This document shows positions 11,401 to 23,900 of a stretch of 64,000 nt of DNA, one piece after another (positions within the stretch are counted from its first letter, which is position 1; every line of letters begins with the position of its first letter). Made by a program: the position numbers and the translations under genes. Location of the stretch: positions 145,039 to 209,038 of the forward strand of contig CAMPET010000095.1 in assembly GCA_946803715.1 (NCBI GenBank), given 5' to 3'. Below the pieces are notes generated by a model. The model ran no database searches. It had not been told where the DNA came from and saw nothing but the letters and a program-made list of their open reading frames with translations. This DNA comes from Beroe ovata (Eukaryota; Ctenophora; Nuda; Beroida; Beroidae).

Positions 11401-11924
11401 TCCTGCCCTTTTCATTCGTAGTAGCAGCTACTTGTCATTAACCCCACTACTTCATTATCCAATTACAGGCATCAGCCAACGTCCAATTATAACAGTCCCC
11501 CACCTCATTATGCTACTCACTACTTGCTAATTGGATACTTCTATCCATCTCACTCAATCACTGGATCTCTCTCCCACACCCCGGTACAAACTACCGTCTC
11601 TCCCGTGAACACCAGCCCTGATCTAGACTCCCAGCATATCATCATCACTGGCGATGTAGTGCTAGGAATATTCTAATATCCCGCTACTGATATTGGTATA
11701 GAACTGACAAAAACAATCTCCTACCCTCAATCCCTCTCTCACACCCCAGTCGCTAACACGTGCAACGCGCGTGTATACACAATCGCGTGCAGGACTGCAG
11801 GAGCAACGCGCGTGTATACACAATCGCGTGCACGTGCAACGCGCGTGTTTACACAATCACGTGCACGTGCAACGCGCGTGTATACACGATCACGTGCACG
11901 TGTAACTTACCCGCCCGAGCTGGT
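8404..11924 (-). CDS. IFT172: IFT172 exons 21-29, left duplicate, plus a 14-bp stub of exon 20
   Basis: This is a second copy of the block at 14903-18266. Exons by position: 29 at 8710-8557, 28 at 9096-8866, 27 at 9538-9419, 26 at 9852-9759, 25 at 10297-10164, 24 at 10598-10472, 23 at 10822-10689, 22 at 11027-10920, 21 at 11253-11130. All have the same lengths and intact splice sites as the right copy. The differences I noticed in exons are silent or conservative: in exon 29 two silent changes, in exon 27 an Asn/Thr exchange. Introns differ by several indels, including a 135-bp insertion at 10016-10150. Homology stops abruptly at the single n at 11925, inside exon 20, so this copy lacks exons 1-20. 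It is either an unmerged haplotype segment or a real tandem duplication. Confidence 0.9.
9118..9360. repeat. 24-bp minisatellite in the IFT172 intron 27-28, left copy
   Basis: About ten 24-bp units of the type AGTGTAACACCT.CTTCAGGTGTT. Each unit contains the inverted pair ACACCT/AGGTGT. The unit length is a multiple of three, so a false Thr/Ser/Gly/Val-rich frame stays open through the array. The array abuts the acceptor of exon 28. Confidence 0.9.
10016..10150. mobile_element. About 135-bp insertion present in the left IFT172 copy only
   Basis: The right copy reads straight through TTTCATGCACTC at 16517-16528, whereas the left copy is interrupted between TCAT (10012-10015) and TCAT (10151-10154). 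The inserted sequence contains CTAGCTCCAAAATTTCTTCGG, with one base to spare a close match to the stretch starting near 56118 in a LONP1 intron. This looks like a polymorphic dispersed element. Confidence 0.55.
11757..11905. repeat. 35-bp tandem repeat with GTGTATACAC palindrome, left copy
   Basis: Four units of about 35 bp, each with CAACGCGCGTGTATACACAA and ending in a GCACGTGCA-type palindrome. The array lies in IFT172 intron 20 just beside the exon 20 donor. It is duplicated at 18100-18247. Confidence 0.85.
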
Positions 11925-12085
11925 NCATTTATACGCATAATTTAAGTGGCTGCGAAACTCAAGCAATTCTCAATTGATTTTGGGTATAATCTATCTATCT
12001 AAGTATCTATAAGCGGTAACATCGATCTCTAATGAGGTTATGTGTGCTTCTGCGTATGTCTGCGTCTTTCGTGCCTTGTGCCCTA

Positions 12086-12194
12086 AACTCCGCCGTAGCG
12101 TCCACCCTAAATTGAAACTCCGCCGTAGCGTCCTGCGCCGTAGCGTCCTACGCCGTAGAGTCCTCCGCCGTAGAGTCCTCCGCCGTAGAGTCCT
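12086..12194. repeat. 16-bp tandem array (CCGCCGTAGMGTCCTR type)
   Basis: Six or more copies of a unit like CGCCGTAGCGTCCTAC. The array makes both strands look like Arg/Leu-rich reading frames, which are artefacts of the repeat. Confidence 0.85.
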
Positions 12195-12259
12195 GTACCC
12201 ATTTAAAAACCTTATTTTTAGTCCCGACCCGACCCAACCATGAAACGGGGGGCGAGTAA

Positions 12260-13120
12260 ACTCGGGAACCATAAGAGATAGAGACTTGATCGATACGGCA
12301 TATGAAACCTCTGATTACGGAGCGTGCATTAGGCTTTGTTAAAATTTTTGACACTTGAATCTTAATTGGTTAATTGACCAATTAAAGTAGTAATCGCTCA
12401 TATCTCGGAAACGGGAAGTGTTAGCAGTGATATGCAACTTACACTCAAGGTGCGTAAACTGAGCTGTGATTACATTTTCGTTCCCAATGCCTTAATTGAT
12501 CGATTGGCCAATTAAAGTAATTAACGCTTATATCTCGAAAACAGAACGTCTTAGCAACGCCATTTTGGCGGCATATTATACCTCTAGTCACGGTGCGTCC
12601 ATTGAGCTGCATTCACATTTTCGTTCCCGATACCTTAATTAGTTAATTGACCAATCAAAATAATTATACCCTCTTAGCTCGGGAACGGGTAAAGATAGCA
12701 GATTTATTTATACGGCATATGAAAGCTCTGGTAGCGGTCAGTGTATCAGGCCATCCAAGATTATTGTGTCTGGTATGTCAATTAGTTAATTGGCCAATTT
12801 AAGTAATTAATGCTTATATCTCGGGAACAGAAGGTGTGAGCAGCGCCAATTAAACGGCATACCTCCACTCACTGTACATGTACCGGGCTGTGTTAACATT
12901 TTGTTCCCCGATGCTGTAATTGGTTAATTGGCCAATTAAGTAACTAACTCCTATATCTCGGGAACGGAAAGTGTTAGCAACGCCATTTTAACGACATATA
13001 AAACCTTCACTCGTGGTGCGTGCATTGAGGTGTATTTATATTTTTGTTCCCGATACCGTAATTAGTTAATTGACCAATTTAAGTAATTAACGCGCATAGC
13101 TCGGGAACTAAAAAAGGCGG
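12260..13120. repeat. Satellite of six 130-145-bp monomers
   Basis: Monomer cores start near 12361, 12491, 12633, 12778, 12914 and 13059. Each has a near-palindrome of the form TTAATTGGTTAATTGRCCAA followed by TATATCTCGGGAACG, then CGGCATAT and GTGCATTGAGCTG blocks. A partial monomer precedes them near 12260. It is non-coding. Confidence 0.88.
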
Positions 13121-13169
13121 AAGCTCAATTTCGGCGGCACGAGAAAGTCGCTACGAAAAAAACAGTGAT

Positions 13170-13653
13170 ATTATACCCAAAAACAATTGAGAATTGCTTG
13201 AGTTTCGCAGCCACTCAAATGCGTATAAAATTAAATGATGTGATATGGAATTCATCTGCGGCCCGCCCGTGGCGGTGACCTTTGATTAGAAGAAACATGC
13301 AAAAAATCGGGGTTAACCTGTTTCGCAAGCATGTTTAATCATTGTTTTGTATGAATACTAGACTCTATCATATTGACTCAATGGAGGAAACAGAAATCGT
13401 TTTGAATGGAAGTTGAGAAATCGTAGTAAATGAGGGCAGTGGACACAAGTATTCAAGGCTTAGTTTAACGCCATACGAGAAAAGAATACATATATTTTAC
13501 ACAACAGAACATGGCCAGTTTTTCTTAAAGGTTCTACCAGTAGGTCACCGCCACGGACGGGCTGCGGATAAATTCCATATCACATCATTTAATTTTATAC
13601 GCATTTAAGTGACTGCGAAACTCAAGCAATTCTCAATTGTTTTTGGGTATTAT
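13170..13653. mobile_element. 484-bp foldback element with about 110-bp terminal inverted repeats
   Basis: The left arm (13170-13280) runs ATTATACCCAAAAACAATTG to GTGGCGGTGACC. The right arm (13543-13653) starts GGTCACCGCCACGG and ends TTTTTGGGTATTAT, the reverse complement with few mismatches. The roughly 260-bp centre is AT-rich and non-coding. It is a MITE or foldback type. Confidence 0.85.
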
Positions 13654-13697
13654 ATACATACATAATTACATAGGGAGAGACAACACTTATGTTTTGC

Positions 13698-13793
13698 ATC
13701 AAACTTGTTTTACAACTTGTTTTTCAAACTTGTTTTACAACTTGTTTTTCAAACTTGTTTTACATCAAACTTGTTTTTCAAACTTGTTTAACA
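13698..13793. repeat. Tandem array of CAAACTTGTTTTACAACTTG-like units
   Basis: Several 17-25-bp units built from AACTTGTTTT and TTTTCAAACTTG, just outside the foldback element. It is non-coding. Confidence 0.8.
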
Positions 13794-14187
13794 TCGAAAG
13801 TGGCCCCTCTTTGAACCTTCATAAGGGACCGTTCACATATTACGTAATCAAAATTTTTTACGCCCCTCCGTAATCATCCGTAATTATGGCTCAAACCCCC
13901 CTCTCAGAAGGGAAATATTATGTAATCACGGGCCCAACTTTCCCTTCTGACGGAAAGTCTGAAAGGGACAAAGAAATATGATATCCGGTGGATAACAAGC
14001 TAGATGGGGGACGGGGCAAAATGACTTTGGACTTGCTCTGCTGTCTGCTAGTGTTCAGATCCCTAGGTCGAGGGGCAACCTACAACATTTTGATCCAGGA
14101 CTCGACAGACATGCCTGTAGGGTGTTCACAGACTTGCTTACACTTGCCCTATAGACTGCTTTCTGCTTTGATTGCGTCGTTTGCCGA

Positions 14188-14341
14188 CAGTGAGTATACG
14201 CTTAGTAGTATACGATCAGTAGAAGGGGGCACAGTGAGTGCTAGCGATATACAGCGAGTATACGCTCAGTAGAAGTTGCACAGTGAGTGCTAGCGATATA
14301 CAGCGAGTATACGATCAGTAGAAGGGAGCACAGTGAGTGCT
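14188..14341. repeat. About 64-bp tandem repeat running into the assembly gap
   Basis: Units contain GAGTATACG.TCAGTAGAAG and GCACAGTGAGTGCTAGCG and repeat up to the first n. The repeat probably caused the gap. Confidence 0.8.
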
Positions 14342-14584
14342 NNNNNNNNNNNNNNNNNNNNNNNNNNNNNNNNNNNNNNNNNNNNNNNNNNNNNNNNNNN
14401 NNNNNNNNNNNNNNNNNNNNNNNNNNNNNNNNNNNNNNNNNNNNNNNNNNNNNNNNNNNNNNNNNNNNNNNNNNNNNNNNNNNNNNNNNNNNNNNNNNNN
14501 NNNNNNNNNNNNNNNNNNNNNNNNNNNNNNNNNNNNNNNNNNNNNNNNNNNNNNNNNNNNNNNNNNNNNNNNNNNNNNNNNNNN
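14342..14584. other. Assembly gap (243 n)
   Basis: A run of n bases. Reading frames that cross it are meaningless. Confidence 0.99.
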
Positions 14585-14902
14585 AAATTTTTCTGAGCAA
14601 AAAATCTCGGGAGATTCTCTCCGGGAGCTGGTGTAAATATCGAGTGTATAAAGACACGGTACACATAATATGTTACACACACTCACATATAGTCACACAC
14701 ACACGTATCAATGTTTCATAACAGTAATGTACGCGTATCAATGTTTCAGTAACACAATAATGTACGCGCGTTATATTTTGAAGGTGGGTACCGCTAACGC
14801 GGGTTCCCACCTTCAAATTGCTATTTTCTAGACGGAACGCGCGACACAGTATAAGGTACCCACCTTCAGGTACCCACCGTGATCCAAAAGTTCCGGGTCA
14901 AT

Positions 14903-17900
14903 TGTGCCAATTATACCCCAATTATATCATGGAAAACCAGTGGCGATGAGCGGAGTGCGGACTCGAACCACGAATGCACTTGCAGGACTATCATCGATAG
15001 GCAAGGAATCCTATTCATTATTGAGAATACATCGTAAAACTTGAAAACTAAACAATCGTATTCACGATACCTGTCAGAATGCACTGCTGCGACCTGACAT
15101 TGTTGTGCACGTTAAGGAGCGACGCTTCGTAACAGCCCCTCTCATCGGTGTTCAGCACTTGTTGTACCCTCTGATCCATGGATACCGCCAGGACCCACTC
15201 TTTCGCTTCCTCTCTCTCCTCCTCCTACGTGAAATAGATGTGTGTGCGTTATCGCGGATATATCGACGCCCGCGTGTCTCCATAGAGACCACCATATACA
15301 GCGACGCCGGTTACCATGGCAACGCGTTATCAACAACGCGTTATCAACAAGTAGATCATGCGATTACACATACCGGTATGGAGTGTTCTTCAGGCAGCAT
15401 GATGTCGTAGGGAACATCGGTATCGGCAAAGTCGCTGTGATCGAGCATGTCCGTGCTGCCGTCTTCAATGGCATCGTATATGTCGAGGAATCGGTTCAGG
15501 AACACAAATGCCATGTTGTTCCACCCAATGTTACGGCATGCGATGCCTGCTTCGTAGAAAGCTTTGTCAGGAAGCAGGTAGTTTGTATATCTCAGTAGTG
15601 ACACCTGAAGAGGGTAGGTGTCAAAGTGACACCTACTTCAGGTGTTAGTGTAACACCTATTTCGGGTGTTAGTGTGAAACCTACTTCGGGTGTTAGAGTG
15701 ACACCTACTTCGGGTGTTAGTGTGACACCTATTTCGGGTGTTAGTGTAACACCTACTTCAGGTGTTAGTGTGACACCTACTTCAGGTGTTAGTGTAACAC
15801 CTACTTCAGGTGTTAGAGTGACACCTATTTCGGATGATTGGAGAGTGGTGGACGACGCCGGCTGGAAAAGTGGACCCTCCTCCACCCTAGACTTAGCACT
15901 CACCGCGCACTTTGTCCCAATCTCGAAGAGCTGTTTGTGGCCCGCTGAGCTAGTTCTCACAGCTAACAGATGAGCACATTGGAGCAGAGAGGTGAACTCC
16001 TTGTTGTCTGGTAACTTATCAACCTGCACGCGGGCATGTCAGCGGGCTTTTAACATAGCTCATAGATCAGGATAGATGGTCAATCATAATTCTGTTCTGA
16101 CAATTGTAATAGTAGTTACTTGTTCCTGATCTATGAGCTAACGGACACCGTGGGAAACTTGGCAACCACATCACGGAGTATCCGTGTTGATTGGAACAAC
16201 TACTCAATCCACAGATTTGGCATGGGACGGCAAATATATTGGACAATGGACATACCAGTTCTGCTATGACATCACGCAGTGCCGACCAGGTCTTGTACGC
16301 TGTGAGAGATGAAAACGATTCCATGACGAACAGATCGTTACACAGACGTCTGAAATAATACAAGAGTGTGAACTTCAATTTCAAATGATCGCAAAGAGGG
16401 TTGATGCGTGTAGTTTGAAAGTAGGAGAGACGATTTGTAGGAAAAAAGTGTCGTCAGTGCCAGTTAAGTCCTCATCGGACATCATCGAAATCGAAATATG
16501 AAATTGTGGATCACTCATTTCATGCACTCTACCTGTATAGGTTGAAGTTAGCAGGGTTATCTGACACCCCATACTGAGTGAACACGCCCAGTGCCTGTAT
16601 AGCCTGACCATCCTGTAGTAACTGTGCGGCGTACAGGGCCACGTACTTGTTTAACACTTGTCTTCCCTGCAGGTCATGGGATCAGGAGACATATGTAACA
16701 GAAATTCAATTAGACGGACATACACCAAACATGCTAGTCCATAATAATACGATATTTAGTTCCCAGATTGAAGCTGATCTTATCATGAACTCTGATCCTA
16801 TCCCCATCAATACCTCTTGTTGAGCAGTCTGCAGACACTTGGCCCATTGCCCTCTATTAGCTAGCAAATCTAACCCCGCTATCACATCTACACTAGCTAG
16901 TTCTTCAGCCTTGCCCCGTTTCTTCAGACTCTCAACATACCTGAATTAAGAATGTCAAGTGATGTCTAATAGTCATGTCTCGACAGCTGACACACTCTAT
17001 GACAGATCTATGACAGCTCGTTCCACTCACGCTTCCTCGACTTTCTGTTCGAATTGCGGCGCGTGTTCCCTAGCAACAGCACGTGCACGATCCCACTTGT
17101 CTCCCCGTATGAACATGTCGATACTTTGCTTGTAACTCTCGACCGACAGGTACGCTTCCCCAGCCTGGAAAAATTCATTTACTCCACGGCCACCAAAACG
17201 GAGGCTGTATACTTCAAACTCGCACATCAATGAATACGAAAATGTGTTGCTCATATCTTACACTCTCGAATCTTGATATTTCGGCCAGTCGTTGAGCCAC
17301 GGTGTCACCGACACTGTTCACTTTCATTGGTACAAACTTCAGTGCTAGCTCCAGTGCTTTATACCAAACCTGATGCGGCGTATGTTTAGTATATCGAAAC
17401 ACAATGATATGTTTTGAAGTGAAAATGACATGTAAGATCGGCAACGTGGACAATTCATTTGTCGCTATAACCTCCTCCAGGAGAGCGTAGTCTGTCGTCT
17501 GCATGACAGTCATCTTGAGGTACGCCTCAATTGCACGGCTGTAGTCTCCATTAGCCTCCCAGGTCTTTGCTGGCGTCAACATGTCATCCCTGTCACTGAG
17601 ATATAACAGTTACTGATGTCAACCAGGGAGACCAATAACATGTGAGTTGTCTGTATAAAACGGAACTATGAGTGTGTGTGGATGGTGACCAATCCCCAAG
17701 TTCACCCAATCCACCACCAACTTCATGAGGAAAGTCACTCTCTCCTGCCCTTTTCATTCGTAGTAGCAGCTACTTGTCATTAACCCCACTACTTCATTAT
17801 CCAATTACAGGCATCAGCCAACGTCCAATTATAACAGTCCCCCACCTCATTATGCTACTCACTACTTGCTAATTGGATACTTCTATCCATCTCACTCAAT

Positions 17901-20900
17901 CACTGGATCTCTCTCCCACACCCCGGTACAAACTACCGTCTCTCCCGTGAACACCAGCCCTGATCTAGACTCCCAGCATATCATCATCACTGGCGATGTA
18001 GTGCTAGGAATATTCTAATATCCCGCTACTGATATTGGTATAGAACTGACAAAAACAATCTCCTACCCTCAATCCCTCTCTCACACCCCAGTCGCTAACA
18101 CGTGCAACGCGCGTGTATACACAATCGCGTGCAGGACTGCAGGAGCAACGCGCGTGTATACACAATCGCGTGCACGTGCAACGCGCGTGTTTACACAATC
18201 ACGTGCACGTGCAACGCGCGTGTATACACGATCACGTGCACGTGTAACTTACCCGCCCGAGCTGGTCGCTAGGTAACTCTCGTACTGATCCTGTATCTCC
18301 TGTAGTTTGTGTGGGATGTACTCCTGCGTAATACGCAGAGCATCTTCCCACCGGCTACTGTCCTTGTAGAACTTGACAGCCAATTCTGGACGTTCAGCTC
18401 GGAGGAGGAATGTTTCAGCCTTGCTGTACTCCTTGTTATCAAACGCTACACGGGCCTGAAGAGGAGTACAAGATATGGGGTAGAGTGGGCAAGGAAGAGA
18501 GAGATAGAGAGGCATCGCAATTGAGTGTGAATTACAATCCAACATGATTTATAAAGTGTACGATATATGAAGTGTACGACACTGTTATAGTGCGATGACA
18601 TGGCAATCACCTGGCCCACTAGAACATCAGGGACAGAAGAGGGGTCATGAGCCTCAGCAATCCGCTGTGCGGAATCCCAGTCCTGACAGTGAACGTACAT
18701 CAAGACAGCTTCCTTCGGTTTGTTCGCTTTGATGAAACTTCCCTCCGCTTCCTCGAACTTCCCTGTGTGACGAATGGGTGACTTTGCTGTAGATGGATAT
18801 CATTCCATTGATCTGCATTCGAATGATATTAATGTACCAAGTCGAATGCTCATATTGGAATGACCAATTGAATCCCATAATTAATTCAACTCTTGTTTAG
18901 GCCCAGGGGGTTATTTCTCCACCAATCTAACCTTCATCCTCAAGATGCATCGCGTGTTTTAGGTAAATATCACCCAGTTTCTCCGACATAGACGGGTTCT
19001 TACACAACTCAAATGCGTATGTGAACGCTCTGCGAGAAAATAGTTCAGTTAGAATCAATATTTTCAAGATCAGGATAGTCTGCAATTGTGTGCAGGATCT
19101 GAATTTCACATAGGTACCCAGTTTCGGCTGCGTAGTCGATGCACTGGTCGAGCAAGCCAAGTTTCACCAGGAGTCTTATAGCGGAGTCGCCGCCAAGCGT
19201 CTTGCTCCACACGTATGCCACCTGAAGTAAAGAAAATAGTGAATGTTACTTAATAATATGGTCGAGCTGATCTTAATTATAGATGCAGCAGTAAACACCC
19301 TCACTGACATTACCCAGCAGTACCTGTTTAGCCGCATTTGCACCACCTTGTTGCTTAGCAACCCTGAATGCGTCATCCCACATGTCAGCAACACGGTACA
19401 TGTTCACACAACTCTTCCAGTCGCCTCCTTCGATGTAGTGCTTCTCTGCCCCCTTGTACTGACCCTCTCCCTCCAACTCCTGATTAGAGAGTCAATATCA
19501 AACACAATACCGTGATGAGTTATGTGAAAATGCGATCATGAAAGCCTTTCATTTCATTTTCAAAGGCAAAAACCCCGACCTTGCCCAGGTGAAGATGGGT
19601 ATCGTTGAGTAGGTCGTTGTGGTAGATGGAAACTAGTCGTATCATGCTGTCGTACTGTCTCAACTTCTTATACATGTTTATTGCGAGATCAGGCTCTTTG
19701 ACTGTCAAATATAACCTGGAGATGTGTCGGTGTCAGGGTTCAGGGTTCATAGCACCAAATGGAGAATGAATTTGAATTCCAGATCAACATTCTTGTCACT
19801 AAGAAAAAAAGTTTAATAAGGATGATCAAACTAACTTTTCAGCCTCCCTGTACCGTCCCTTAGCCTCCATATCCTGGGCATGGGTAATGTAGAGGACGGC
19901 TATTTCCTCTGGCTTCATGCAGGTCATCGCAACCTTGTGAGCCGCCTCCCACTCGTTTTGGGAGATGTACATCTCAACTGCGTGTTCTGGTGTCTCCCCT
20001 CTCGTGTAGAACCTGGCGAGTTCATGAGATGGATTATCGTTATAACTTACAGGAATTCAGTTTATGTGAACTTCATCTTACCAGACTTACCGAACTGATA
20101 ACATGAAGTTCACATACACTTCCTATGGCTATAAGTTTCTTTAATCCTGTCAGCAGAAGACGTAGCGTTTTCAGTTCAGATTGGCAATGAAATGTAAAAC
20201 TACCGATCTGAACTGAACCGTTGTAATAAAAAGTAGTTGAGGCGATCTCGAAAGCACGTACCTTTCCGCATGAGCGTATTCCCCAACATGACTGTAATGA
20301 TCTGCAATAACTTTGTAATACTTCTTGGCAATGGACTCCTCTTGTGCTTCTACTATCTGTATCACTTTGCTCCATTGTCGGGATTGTATAGCAGCTTCGA
20401 TTGCTTTGATGGACTTCCTGTTGGTGAATGAATAATTCCGATCGCGAATGACTGAACGTTGTTATGAATGCATGTTAGTGATTGCGCGCGCGCTGATGAA
20501 TTAAACGCACTGCCAGCTGAAAATGTGTGTTTGAGTTTAAGTTTTGTTGCTGCGCGTTCCACAAACTAACAGATTTCAAGTGACCGCCCCATCGTTTAAC
20601 AATCGTCCCATTAAACAAAAGCACATGTTATGATGAAAATATGTTATGCTTGATTTACTGCTCAACGATGACTCACCCAGCCTCAATGTAGTGGCTAATT
20701 GCAGCATCCATCTGTTGCTGACTAGCCAGAAAATCACCCCATTCTTCTTCCAAAGATATGACTTCTTTGGGGAAAACGAATCTGGCAAGTTCAACTGCAC
20801 GTCTGAAGGCTTTCCCTTGCCTGAAGCACTCCAACGCTCTTTGATTCTGGTTAATCTTTTCAAACAAATCTCCTGCCTGCAAAATGAATGTCGGTATTCA

Positions 20901-23900
20901 TCGAAGAATGCTAATCAAACCGACGTCCGACACACCACCCATTTCCATCCCACAACAGCAATGAACATTCATACCCGTTCATGCAGGCCCCCTTTCACAA
21001 GTTGAGCTGCGATTCTCTCGATAATATCAGTTTGTGAAGCTATTTGATCGTGAGAGATAGCAATTCTAGCTGCTTTCGCTGGTAGCCCTGCTTTGATGTA
21101 CATTTGCAGTGCGCTCATGTAGTCGCCCTCTTTCTCCAACAGCTGAAATAGCAAAAATGTACATTCTGTCATGGACAAACTTCACAGTCACGCTTGACGC
21201 CACTATCACCCCACTACCTTGACACCACTCTCCTGACATCACTCTCTTGACATCACTCTCTTGACATCACTCTCTTGACACCACTCTCTTGACACCACTC
21301 TCTTGACACCACTCTCTTGACACCACCTCTCTCCTGACACCACCTCTCTCCTGACACAACTCTCACCTCTCCTGCCTTCTCCTCCTGCTGAGTGTCCGTC
21401 AGCCACTGGAAGTAATTCCTCCTCAACAACTCCAACTCTGGATGGTTCTTGTTCTCCGCCACTCGGAGAGCATCATCCCACTTGTGCAACTCCTGGTACA
21501 TTTCCATCGCCTCGTCCACGTATCCCTGCTCCAAATACAGCGCTTCCGCCGTCTTGAACTGCTTGTCGAGGACCGCCAACTTTGCCTTCACCCGGAATTG
21601 ATCCTCGCTCGACTCGTCGATATCCCGGAGGTTACGTAGGTAACGGACCCGGCTGACGTTACCGAGTGCGGCGTAACACCTTTCCGCGATGTGGAGTTGC
21701 TCCGATTCGAGTGAGAGTTGGGAGAGTGTCTTCCACATTGCCTCAGTTTCGGGCGTGATCTCCAGTGTTTCCAGGTATTGTACAGCCCTTGGTTAGAGGT
21801 GGGTTAGAGGTGGGTTAGAAGTGGTTTAATAAAGTCAGATTTCATTAGAAACGAGATTCGAGACCTTCACGTTACCTAAGAAATGGCCGGCTACCATGTT
21901 CTGAATTTGGGTAAATTTTCAGTGGATGGAATGAAACATACCGACTATAGTCACCATCATCAATAGCAGTGCCGAACTCAATGAGTCCTTCGTCCAGGGT
22001 GTAGCTGATAGTGGTGACACCCTCGTTGACAACAACCTGTTAACATGGTACTGTTAGCAGTGGCAACTGTTAATGTTAACAACGCCAAGGTCTGTGCTAG
22101 AAGAAAAGTTTTCTTCCCAAAATAGGCACCATTGCTCCTATTCAGTATTCATATCCCATTTATGGCAAGTATTCTCAAATATTTTGAATAATATATGTAC
22201 TGGAGTACTATACACTGTACAATGTACATTGTACAGAGAATAATATACCCTTGAGGTTTACTTTTCAAAGCAGGTGGACACTCAAAAAGTGAAAACTGTC
22301 AGACATTGCTCCAGACACAAATATCAGACAAAAACACAGATGTCTTAATCAGAGCTGCAAACCTCAGTTTTTCCATCTGCACGTTCAAGATCCTCTATAT
22401 CTCCCTTGATGGTTACCATGGTAACTCTCTCCGGGCAGTCTATGTTGTACCAGACACAAAGATTTGATCTGTTCTGAGCCACGCATACGTCACTCATAGG
22501 TACCCACTGAAACATTGAGCACGGTGTTTAGGGGACTAGTTGTCACTACCACCCCACAACACAATATGATTAACTCAGATAGCTTAGTACAGCTATGTGT
22601 CACACTGAAACAGTCATGCCAAGACTCGTATCATATTGTTATCAACTCTCCAGCCCCCCAGCCCCGCCCTGCTCTGAGTCTGACCTGGACGTAGGAGCAG
22701 TAGTTGAGCAGGGTCGTCCTGGCTTGTGTCTCCACATCGTAGAGATGAAGTCTCAACTTCTTGTCCCGGAAAAGTAGTTTCCTGCTCGTCTCGTTCAGTT
22801 CGACCCAGTCAATGCGAGTATCGTGGGAAATTGTTGCGAGTGTGATACCAAACATTAGATCGACTGACGGAGTGACAGGGGTAAGTGAGAATTGACACAG
22901 TGTATGTATATAACTTGGGAGTCAGCGTGGTTGTCAATTGTCATAGCAACATGATGGAGCAACAGTGTAGCAACATGTGTACCAATGGAGATAGTTTTGA
23001 GGTCCACAAGGTAGGCTATTTTTTTGTTGTCTTCTTTTCCTCGGATCCTCCTCTCGTTGATCCTCACGCTGATCAGATGAGGGGACATGAACTCAGTCCT
23101 CACGGAGCCAAGGATATCATTTGTACCGTACTCAACCTGTAAAATATAGAATGGTGTCAATACCAGGTGACAACTGTTATGGTGTCGACTGTTATAGATG
23201 TGATATGTGGCAATTGCAGGTGCTAGAATGGTGAAATGCGGTGCAAAGTGATAGAGTGGTGTCAGCAGTCAGAGTCTGATACAGTATCCTATATAGTAGA
23301 GACTTCCCTATTCTTCCACAATTAAAGTGCAGTCAATGTATGTGTTGAATCTCAATGTGAATGTGTATTTTCCAACATGCATGCATCTCAGAAAAGCTAA
23401 TGCATGACAAAACATGACTATAACTATTGAGAGTGACGTGAGTGAGAGAAGAAAGCACGATGATATATCTCAACGACATTCGACAATCAACAAGAACAAT
23501 CCCGCCGACTGACCAGCGTTAGTTCCCCGGCGTTGAATATCATACACGCGTTATTGTGTTCGAAAACAAACTTCTCATTTCCCCCAGTGGCAGACCACGC
23601 TATTTCACTGATACGGAATGTCTTGAGGTCACCCAGCAGCAGGGTATCGGACGTGTACGCGACTATGTACTTGTCATTGCCCATTATGTTCACCTAAGCG
23701 ATGACATGATTATAAATCATGTAATTGATTAATTATAAATCAGTTAATTAATTATGAATGAAACTTATCATGGTGGTTTAGATATGCCAGATACAACTAT
23801 CAGCAAGAGCCAATGACTCTATCAACAATTGTCAATTTCAAGGCGAAATAGGCAAGAGACAAACCTTCTGTATTTCGTAGGAGTAGTGTGATTTTACCAC

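Larger units (their letters stand above)
11926..13231. mobile_element. Inverted-repeat-bounded element carrying a satellite
   Basis: The left end (11926-11990) and the inverted right end (13170-13231) are about 60-bp arms, nearly identical and sharing the blocks GTTTCGCAGCCACT and GAATTGCTTGAG. Between them lie the 16-bp array and the satellite. The right arm is shared with the foldback element at 13170-13653, so this may be two overlapping family members rather than one unit. Confidence 0.6.
11925..14902. other. Repeat-filled segment separating the two IFT172 block copies
   Basis: It begins at the single n at 11925 and contains a foldback arm, a 16-bp tandem array, a 130-145-bp satellite, a 484-bp foldback element, a CTTGTTTT-type array, a 53-bp array and an N gap, then a palindromic GGTGGGTACC stretch near 14785-14876. 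No coding exon is supported. Confidence 0.7.
14903..18266 (-). repeat. Right copy of the duplicated IFT172 exon 20(end)-29 block
   Basis: This block is collinear with 8404-11924. The shared start is TGTGCCAATTATACCCCAAT and the shared end is CCCGAGCTGGT in exon 20. The offset changes from 6342 bp (exons 21-24) to about 6514 bp (exon 29) through intronic indels. On this side the sequence continues into the unique exons 20-1, while exon 30 is missing. Confidence 0.93.

Noticed and set aside
12040-12272. Arg/Leu-rich frames on both strands
   Set aside because: They are produced by a 16-bp tandem array without splice or start context.
14241-14721. Long frames full of X residues (also at 33277-33577 and 56653-57142)
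   Set aside because: They run through assembly gaps and have no coding meaning.
14940-14985. tRNA-like B box (complement GGTTCGAGTCC) on the minus strand
   Set aside because: No A box, anticodon stem or acceptor stem is visible at the right distance; at most a decayed SINE fragment.
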